Assembly (NCBI GenBank): GCA_023974075.1
Contig: CM043807.1
Span: forward strand, 1,434,623 to 1,498,622
DNA: 64,000 bases
Direction of reading: 5' to 3'
Source of the DNA: Chaenocephalus aceratus
Lineage: Eukaryota; Chordata; Actinopteri; Perciformes; Channichthyidae
Below the pieces are notes generated by a model that saw only the letters and a program-made list of their open reading frames with translations, did no database searches and was not told the origin of the DNA. The stretch's first letter is position 1. Each line of letters starts with the position of its first letter. Shown here one piece after another: positions 55,486 to 64,000 of the stretch. The position numbers and the translations under genes were made by a program.

Positions 55486-56292
55486 ATTGTATATTGTAAA
55501 TTGACAATAAAATCTTTTGATCTTTTGTACAGTGCATTTGGTTCTCTCTTTTATTTACCACATTCAAGACGGGCACAATTACAATAGTGCAGACACACCT
55601 TTGTGCAAAGACAATATGTCAGTATCAAAACAGTGTGGCAATATAATAACAAACTGCCAGGTGTCGTATGCACATTAAATAGGCTCAGCAGTTAACACAC
55701 CTTTATTATATATCCTCCTGAGAGGAGCTCGGTACACTAACTCCTAAGATGTTCCCTTACATTAATTAAAATATTGAACTCACAACACTGGTAATTACAA
55801 ACTTAACCATTTCTCTTTCAATAAATAAATAGTGCTTGTGTTGATGGACACCATTTTGAAATACAATGAAATTATCTATTTCAAAGCCACATTGTGGGTG
55901 GGACACAACAAAGCTTCGCCAGTTTATAACCGATGAAACATGATGGTATCAGAATAATCACTTACATGTGATGTATAGGATGCTACACAGGTCACTGTAA
56001 AGATAGTGTCAGAGGAGAAATAAGCAAGATACATTATCTGTTAAATCGCCATGGAGGTTATCTTTTATTTATCAGCAGCAACACACCTTAGTGCAAGTTA
56101 GGTGTCAGTATTAAAAAACAGTGGCAATATATATATAATAACAATAGAAAATCAACTTAAATAAAATGTACCCAAAAAAATACACTTATAACAAATATAT
56201 AAAAATAGCACTGTAAGAGTTGAACTGTGGGCTAAGCCCTGAATGTTTCCATGTCCAGGAAACACCGCTGTGTGTCAATATTTAAAACAATA
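55486..56292. other. AT-rich spacer between the two Harbinger II genes
   Basis: Non-coding, AT-rich, with an AATAAA signal shortly after the transposase stop (55507). No other feature was seen. Confidence 0.5.
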
Positions 56293-57781
<1,489 letters not shown>

Positions 57782-58080
57782 AACTGCTTTCAAGTACAAA
57801 CAACCTACTCGCTCAGGTCAGGTGTGGATGTGGTTTTGTAGCGAGGGAAAAAATGGCTGCCTAACAAAACAAATTCAGAGTCTAACGGGGCGTGGTTTGC
57901 AATTCGCCCAGCCAATAGAAATAGAATAGAAATTGGCACTCTTTTGTCACCAGGTTCGTACCACCTCTCTAGCAGGGACTAAAAAGTACCAAAAGAGTTC
58001 CAAAAGAGTTCCCGGCACTGAGTAGTCCCGGCGGTGTGAACGCGACATTATTGGTACTAACGGAACTAAAGAACTAAAGT

Positions 58081-58310
58081 ACCAAGGCAAGGCAAGGCAA
58101 GGCAAGTTTATTTATATAGCACTTTTCGACGCAGGGTAATTCAAAGTGCTTTACAAAAAAGAAATGAAAGACATTAAGCATTAAAAAAGAAAAGCTAATA
58201 AAATAAACATTAAGGAAAAATACATGGATAAAAGTTACAGTGCAGTCTAAAATATGAATAGTTCAATTAAACATTACAAGAAAAAGTACATGGATAAAAG
58301 TTACAGTGCT
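58081..58310. repeat. Short dispersed repeat (copy 2)
   Basis: AAGGCAAGGCAAGGCAAG, then TTTATTTATATAGCACTTTT, TCAAAGTGCTTTACAAAAAA and two AAAGTTACAGTGC segments. It matches 13214-13400. It separates the subterminal repeats of Harbinger II from its terminus, so it inserted later. Confidence 0.75.
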
Positions 58311-58383
58311 TTACCAGGGAAAGTCCTGCGGTGTGAACGCGGCTAAAGTGTCTTTCTCTGTTGCTGTTACGATTATTGTGTTA

Positions 58384-58756
58384 TGTCACGTTTTGTATGT
58401 CTTGTTTTGGGTGTTTTGCTGTTCTCCCCGTCATGTTTTCCTCTTGGTATATTGTCTGGTCCTTTTCCCTGTGTTTTTCCTCCTGTCGTTAGTTTCCCTG
58501 GTGTGTCTAGTTGTCTGATTGTGGTGCCCCTGTGTTTTCTCCTCCCTCCTCACCTGTCTCTTGTTTGTTTGATTAGTCCTGGGTGTATTTAGGTTCTGTG
58601 TTTTCTGTTAGTCTTTGTGAGTTCCTTGTCGTATTTGGACGTTGTTCACGGGGTGAGAGTACTGTTTTGTCGAAGTTTGTTCCAGTGGCCTTGAAATAAA
58701 GATATTTTTTCTGTTCATCTGCATTTGGGTCCTGCTTGCCTTACTCAACCCTGACA
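58384..58756 (+). mobile_element. Long terminal repeat (5' LTR candidate)
   Basis: Begins TGTCACGTTTTGTATG and ends CAACCCTGACA (TG...CA). The body is CT/GT-rich, and AATAAAG lies about 60 bases before the end, followed by GCATTTGGGTCC, a phrase I associate with U5 of fish Ty3-type LTRs. A gag-like ATG follows at 58774. No matching 3' LTR was found within the window. Confidence 0.5.
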
Positions 58757-58773
58757 GAAGGAACTCACCAAAT

Positions 58774-60304
58774 ATGGGCCCAGCAGATCCTTTTGAGCAG
58801 GAATTGTTGGATTTTACTTTTTCTTTGGCTACCTGCTCTGATCAATGGATGGGAGAAACCAGGCTTGGTGAGATTCTTGCCGGGCGGGATTTTGGATTTC
58901 CTCATGGTGTGTTATCCCCTGCCTGACATCCCCAGGCCTCCCAACTCCCGTTATGACACCACACGCATCGGTGTGGTCCGTTTGGAGTCAACCCTGGCTT
59001 CTGCCCCAGTGTTTGCTACAGTCCAGGAGCCATTCGCTGGTACTCGTCTGGCTTTTGGAGGTCCACGGAGCCTCCAAACGGCTCCTAAAGGAAGGAGTCG
59101 CAAGGCCAGGTTAGCAGCACGAGCCCAAAGGGTCATGGTTCCAGAACCAGTTCAGCCCCCAGCAGCCATGGTTACAGACCCAGTTCTGGCCCCAGCAGCC
59201 ATGGTCCTTGCTCGAGAACCGGTCCCGGCAGCCATGGATTCGGCTCCAGAACCGGCCCATTCAGCCATGTTTCCGGCTCCAGAACCGGACTTTACAGCCA
59301 TGTTTCCGGCTCCAGAACCGGACCTTACAGCCATGTTTCTGGCTCCAGAACCGGACCTTACAGCCATGATTCTGGCTTCAATTCCGGCCCCCGCAGCCAT
59401 GCTTCCAGACCCAGCTCTTGCCCCAGCTGCCATAGTCCCATCTCTTGTCCCTTCTCTAGTCCCTTCTCTAGTCCCTCCTCTAGTCACTTCTCAAATTCCA
59501 ACTCTAGTCCCATCTCAAGTTTCTTCTCAAGTCCCCTCTCCAGTTTCCTCTCAGGTTCCCTCTCCAGTTCCCTCTCGAGTCCCCTCTCCAGTTTCCTCTC
59601 AAGTCCCCTGTCGAGTTCCCTCTCCAGTCCCAACTCAAGTTCCTACTCAAGTCCCAATTCAAGTTCCTACTGAAGTGCCGTTGGAGGTTCCGCTGGGGGT
59701 CCTGCCAACTCCATGTCTTGTCCCGTTGGGGGTCCCGCTGACTACTCTCCTGCCGGGGGTCCTGCCAACCCTATGTCCTGTCCCGTTGGGGGTCCCGCCG
59801 ACTACTCTCCTGCCAGGGGTCCTGCCAACCCTATGTCCTGTCCCGTTGGGGGTCCCGCCGACTGCGCTTCTGCCGGGGGTCCTGCCAACCCTGTGTCCTG
59901 TCCTGTTGGAGGTCCCGCCGACTGCTCTCCTGCCGGGGGTCCTGCCAATCTGGTGTCCTGTCCCGTTGGGGGTCCCGCCGACTGCCCTCCTGCGAACTCC
60001 TGGTCCTCTGTCGTGGGTGATCCTGCCGAGGCCTGTCCCACCGGTGCCGGTTCCTGTCCGGCCGACACCGGGTTCTGCCCGACCTCTGGCGTTGTCCCGT
60101 CGGCGCCTTCCTGCCCGGCCCCCTGAGAGCCGCGGTCTTCGCCCTCGAGCCCGGCCCCCTGAGAGCCGCGGTCTTCGCCCTCGAGCCCGGCCCCCGGTAA
60201 AAAAACAGTTTTTAGTCCTGAGAAAGTCAAATCAGACGGTGTGTAAAACTACACTGCCCAGCCAAAAAAAAGTAACCACTTTGATTGAACTAGCCAGTAG
60301 GTAA
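58774..60304 (+). pseudogene. Gag-like proline-rich ORF of an LTR retrotransposon
   Basis: An ATG 17 bases after the LTR opens a 50-codon frame (MGPADPFEQELLDFTFSL) that stops at 58924-58926. A different frame, open from 58736, continues for more than 450 residues with repeated PAPEPDLTAMF units, then VPSQVPSPVSSQ-type repeats, then five 60-bp units (59690-59995) coding PLGVPPTTLLPGVLPTLCPV. It ends in Pro/Arg-rich sequence and a short Lys-rich tail. No capsid, protease or RT motif was recognised, so this is a truncated or non-autonomous copy with an early frameshift. Relatives of the repeat block are at 8300-9268 on -. Confidence 0.5.
59690..59995. repeat. 60-bp coding minisatellite, five copies
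   Basis: Unit with GTCCTGCCAACCCTATGTCC and CGTTGGGGGTCCCGCC; copies differ at a few positions and keep the frame open. Confidence 0.93.
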
Positions 60305-60330
60305 GGACTTTCCACTGGATAATAACTGAG
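60245..60330. mobile_element. Tc1/mariner-like terminus (fragment)
   Basis: CTACACTGCCCAGCCAAAAA resembles the termini of one fish Tc1-like group (CACTG-CC-GGCCAAAAA). No transposase or second end was found, so this is a weak call. Confidence 0.3.
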
Positions 60331-60477
60331 TATAAAAGAATGCATGACTGAAGTGATGGAGACCATGTTGAAGGCAAACACAAAGAGGAAATAACAGGTC
60401 AGATCAAGCAAATCCCCTCTCAGATTCCACAGCAACCAGAAGAACATAAACACTGGCTGGTGATTTGATTAATCAGC

Positions 60478-60925
60478 TTTGTGATGGAATAAAAAATGCA
60501 CAGTGCATTTCCTTAGCTGTGGATGAGTCCACTGACACCACTGACAATGCTCAGTTGCTGGTGTTTGAGTTTTTATCATGAGGCAAAGGGGGAGTTTGTT
60601 GAAGATGTGTTGGGCCTGAGGAACCTCAGTGGACACACAAGGGGGCAAGACATTTATAAAGTAATGCTGGGAATGCTGAATGAAAGAGGGTGCAGCTGCC
60701 TTTATTCATAACTGCAGCTCTTCCTCTGCGACTCTGAGGGTCAAGCACAGACACAATAACAATGAAAACTGACTGCATACACATTATTTTTGTTTTTGCA
60801 ACCTCGTGTTAAGAATCTTGTTGCAATTGTTGAAAAGTTTGAATGACCGTAGTAAACGGACCTTTGTCTTATTGAAACATTTATTTTGGACCTTTAAGAT
60901 TTGTATTTGAGTACCCCTGCGTTAG
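60478..60925 (+). pseudogene. hAT transposase fragment and right terminus
   Basis: CISLAVDESTDTTDNAQLLV then, after frame changes, FVEDVLGLRNLSGHTRGQDI. The LAxDESTDxTDxAQL motif holds the first catalytic Asp region of ZBED/SCAND3-like hAT transposases. The coding part ends near 60710. The terminus GAGTACCCCTG is at about 60925, the inverted partner type of the end at 36509. Internal deletion has removed the rest. Confidence 0.7.
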
Positions 60926-62420
60926 AGTTTTTTTTTTTGCCAAAAATTGTTCATATCATCAGTTAGCTGAGTTTCTTGCCGTTACATGGATATGAAACAT
61001 TCATAGTTTATTAAATCTTAAATTGTCCCAATCCAAAAGGTGGGATCAGTTTATTTGAAGAAAAATTGGTCCACACTTATACAGGGTTTCTACCTTCTCT
61101 CGTTACAACATGACAATCCTACAAAACATATCATGCTGTGGTCATGTTCTAATATGAAACCTCAATTCACAGTTTTACATTTATTACACTAAATTGTAAC
61201 TTTAACTGCCCAATACAGTTGTGACATTTAAAATCGTCCGACAGAATTTAGAGGCATCTCCTCATCAATGACCGGTGATAATAAAAAGCACATTCAAACT
61301 GTCATTCAACAAATCAATTCACGTACACCTACAATTCATTCAGCTTTCAACAAAGAAATTCCAGCGATATTTACCAAGTTTGAGAGAACCAGGGGGGGAA
61401 AAAAACCCTCTCTCGAGTTTGCTCCCTCTCAGCTAGTGTTTTTATGCTCAAAAACAGGACAGAAAAACCTAAAGACACCTCCTCCATACCCATATTTATG
61501 TAAACTGGGCATGGCCTCTAGTGTGCAGGACTTGCAAAATATTATTCTCGGCTATGGCACAAACACCTTTTTGGGGCCTTAGTATTTCTCCAAAAAGTCA
61601 GGAGCCCCCCTCCCCGTGTACTGCTGTGAGGGAAGAGGGAAGAAACGGTCTTCTCTCTCTTATCACATAAACACCCATAAACCATAATAGGCCTTACACT
61701 CAACTTAACAAACCACTTGTGTTTTGTTTATACTGTAAAAATAGAAAATCATATAATATGAAGCATTTTCATCGTGGGTTATACAAGAATTTAATTGATT
61801 ATATTTGATTATAGCTAACTTTCGTTTTAATTATTCAACCTAATATGTAGATCTTAACAGGAGAGAACACAGTGTTTCCTCAGGTACGGGCACAATGATG
61901 GTTTTCAGGAAGTTCAAAAGAGTTCAAAGATAACTTTAAGCATAAAGGGAGAAAATGTTAAAGAGTTATCCAAGAATAATACATGACACTGTGAAAATCC
62001 TGCCATAGCATAATGATGACCTTGACCCTTTGCAAAAATGATATCCAGAGTTCCTCTGAATTGCAGTGAGAGGAACATTAAGGAGCCTCTGAGGAGGGAT
62101 GAATAAGAGACGGAGAGAGAGCTTCAGAAGATGAGGACTGTAATTAATTTTGTATTTCTACATCTGAATGTTGGCAGGTTGCCCTATAGTCTACCTTTCA
62201 TAACAGAACTTGCTGACAAAGAAAGAATGTGTGAAAATACACAGTATATTTTCACTGCCTGTTTTGATGCCACCTGTCTACTGCTGTAGGTGAAGACGTA
62301 GCCTTCAAAGGGAGAAATATTCCAGGCTGTGCTGTACTCACACTTTATATGTTGGAATAAGGACATCCTGCTCGTATCAGGATTGAGGGAGATGTTACAA
62401 CAAGCAACATTGATCAGCAC
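60926..62420. other. Intergenic AT-rich sequence
   Basis: No terminal repeat, coding motif or RNA was recognised. A 104-codon open frame at 61268-61582 has no family motif I know. Confidence 0.35.
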
Positions 62421-62640
62421 CAGGGCCGGTCCTAGACTTTTGGGGGCCCCCCTCACTCTAGCGCGTTCTCACTACACACAACACGGAACCAACTTTTGTC
62501 TTATGATGTTAGCATAAGCACACATATTGTATAAATAAGCATGTAATCACCGTGGACCTAACCTCCTCTAGGAGGATCCTCACCTCCTCTAAGGGGGTCC
62601 TCACCTCCTCTAAGGGGGTCCGGGGGAGATTTTTTTTTAA
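62421..62640. repeat. hAT-like terminus and 24-bp tandem units
   Basis: CAGGGCCGGTCCTAGACTTT at 62421 looks like the end of a common fish element. At 62560-62625 the phrase CCTCTAAGGGGGTCCTCACC and variants occur three times. Confidence 0.4.
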
Positions 62641-62734
62641 ATATTGAAGTTAAAAGCATCAATCTGGTGCACTTTGAGAGTAAAATTAAGAGATCTATGG
62701 ATACATCTCTCAACACCCATATGAAACTCCTCTT

Positions 62735-63235
62735 CTCCCTGTACACAAACTCGCTCTGATCAGTCATTAGCCCGCATGGTTTTTCATACCACTGCTACGC
62801 TGACGACACCCAATTGATTCTGTCCTTTCCCCGCTCAGAGACCCAGGTCGTCGCACGCATCTCTGCTCGTCTAGCTGACATCTCTCAGTGGATGTCTGCT
62901 CATCACCTCAAGCTCAACCTTGACAAGACTGAACTGCTTTTCCTTCCGGGAAAAGATTGTCCCACTCTTGACCTAACAATCAACATCGACCCCTCTGTTG
63001 TTTCCCCGACTCAGACTGCAAGGACTCTGGGTGTGATCCTAGATAACAACCTGTCCTTCACTGCAAACATCGCTGCTCCAACCCGCTGCTGCAGATACAC
63101 GCTTTACACCATCAGGAGGATACGTCCCCAGCTGACCCAGAAAGCGACGCAGGTTCTGGTCCAGGCTCTCGTCACCTCACGCCTAGACTACTGCACCTCC
63201 CTCCTGGCTGGTCTACCTGCATGTGCCAGAGATGT
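62735..63235 (+). pseudogene. LINE reverse transcriptase fragment (L2 group, family C)
   Basis: [16 protein letters not shown] (YADD codons 62796-62807), then ISQWMSAHHLKLNLDKTELL, LPGKDC, TARTLGVILDNNLSFTANI, YTLYTIRRIRPQLTQKATQV and [20 protein letters not shown]. These are RT motif 5 through the thumb of an L2-type LINE, open for more than 130 codons. It is cut off on the left inside RT and on the right by the CAAGTC repeat, so it is a fragment. It is distinct in sequence from families A and B. Confidence 0.85.
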
Positions 63236-63239
63236 TCAC

Positions 63240-63400
63240 AAGTCCTTTTTTGCAAGTCCAAGTCTCAAGTCTTTGGTCACGAGTCCAAGTCAAGTCTCAA
63301 GTCTTTGTGGGGTGAGACTTGATCAAGTCTCAAGTCTTTGGTCACGAGTCCAAGTCAAGTCTCAAGTCTCTAAAAAAATAAAAGTCTCATGTCTCTTCTG
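63240..63400. repeat. CAAGTCTCAAGTC repeat, partly palindromic
   Basis: Repeated AAGTCTCAAGTCTTTGGTCA and GAGTCCAAGTCAAGTCTC, with a short inverted section GTGAGACTTGATCAAGTCTC at 63321-63340. A repeat type common in fish transposons; its parent element was not identified. Confidence 0.7.
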
Positions 63401-64000
63401 GTTGTAATCAGCCTTCTATTGTCTGCTGCTCTCCAGTCTGTTAAGAATACTGCACAGCTATATCTAAGAAATTCAAAGCATTTACTGTGTTATTATCACT
63501 CCTATATCTATTAGCATACAGTATCAGTACTGATCAGTTGTTTGTTATATGATCACTTTAAACAGGCTATTGCAATGCAATATGAGGGAAAACATCACAC
63601 TTTAGCTAAATGCAAACAACTTATAAGCAAAACACTTCAGAATCAGAAATCAGTATCACAAATACTTTATTAATCCCCCGCAGGGAAACTGTTAAAAGTA
63701 CTTAAGTAAACATTTGTTCTGTGCCATTTGCAACTAAAAAACTATTGCTGCAATGAAAATTGGCACCTTTCTTTGTATGACAAAAATGATTCCTTGCATA
63801 AAAGTAAAACTCAAGGAACAAAATATGGAATATCACTGGAGTTATTGGCTATCTTCACTCTTTTACTAACAAAACAGTAACCTTTTTGTGAAAACAATTA
63901 CCGGTGTTGTTTTGCCAAGAACAAAAATATTTAACAATAACAAACCTGCAATAAGATTAGAATGGTTTACCTTATTCTTCTCTTAATACACACAGGGTAT
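63401..64000. other. AT-rich sequence with a short dispersed repeat end
   Basis: At 63640-63700 the sequence CAGAATCAGAAATCAG and CTTTATTAATCCCCCGCAGG is a known style of fish repeat end. Otherwise no feature was seen up to the window edge. Confidence 0.4.

Noticed and set aside
61268..61582. 104-codon open frame on +
   Set aside because: No recognisable domain and no neighbouring exon signals, so a chance frame is as likely.

Overview
This is vertebrate, almost certainly teleost fish, nuclear DNA. It shows spliced genes with GT-AG introns, long CA/GT microsatellites, and several transposon families typical of fish genomes: Harbinger, hAT, Kolobok-like and ISL2EU-like DNA transposons, L2- and Tx1-type LINEs, and BEL/Pao and LTR fragments. 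I see no prokaryotic features. Calls rest on reading the sequence and on remembered family motifs; no database search was run.

The host backbone is the 3' two thirds of gas7 (growth arrest-specific 7, an F-BAR protein) on the + strand. Nine coding exons between 11286 and 33547 join without a frame break into about 301 residues and a stop. A 3' UTR follows, with AATAAA signals near 34410-34420. The upstream gas7 exons (SH3/WW end) lie outside the window or were not seen, so bases 1-11285 read as upstream intron filled with mobile elements. A second possible host gene, on the - strand at 41184-42240 with a possible 5' exon near 43401, is represented by three clean exons of an uncharacterised teleost family.

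Region by region. 1-3775: the 3' part of a Harbinger transposon whose Myb-like gene is intact and whose intron carries a hAT element. 3877-7600: a broken Tx1-clade LINE. 8300-10714: a proline-rich gag-like repeat array, a LINE 3' half and an LTR-like block. 11286-33547: gas7. Its introns hold an unusual 4.2 kb multi-exon DNA transposon (11945-16135), L2 tails, a BEL/Pao relic, a SINE, a three-level hAT/hAT/L2 nest (20671-24138) and a 4 kb L2 LINE with an esterase-like ORF1 (24178-28190). 34.4-44.2 kb: intergenic DNA with a MITE, LINE and hAT fragments, a 660-bp tandem duplication carrying BED fingers, the three-exon gene and an L1 5' end. 44.2-53.8 kb: an ISL2EU-like transposon (YqaJ-type nuclease on +, THAP-DDE transposase on -) split by an L2 tail, a second LINE and a Kolobok-like TTAA element. 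53.8-58.3 kb: a nearly complete Harbinger transposon with a single nonsense codon in its transposase. 58.4-60.3 kb: an LTR followed by a gag-like proline-rich ORF. 60.3-64 kb: hAT and L2 fragments and simple repeats.

Functionally only gas7 and perhaps the - strand three-exon gene look like host genes. The rest is a layered record of insertions. Several are datable relative to each other because target-site duplications and interrupted reading frames can be read directly.
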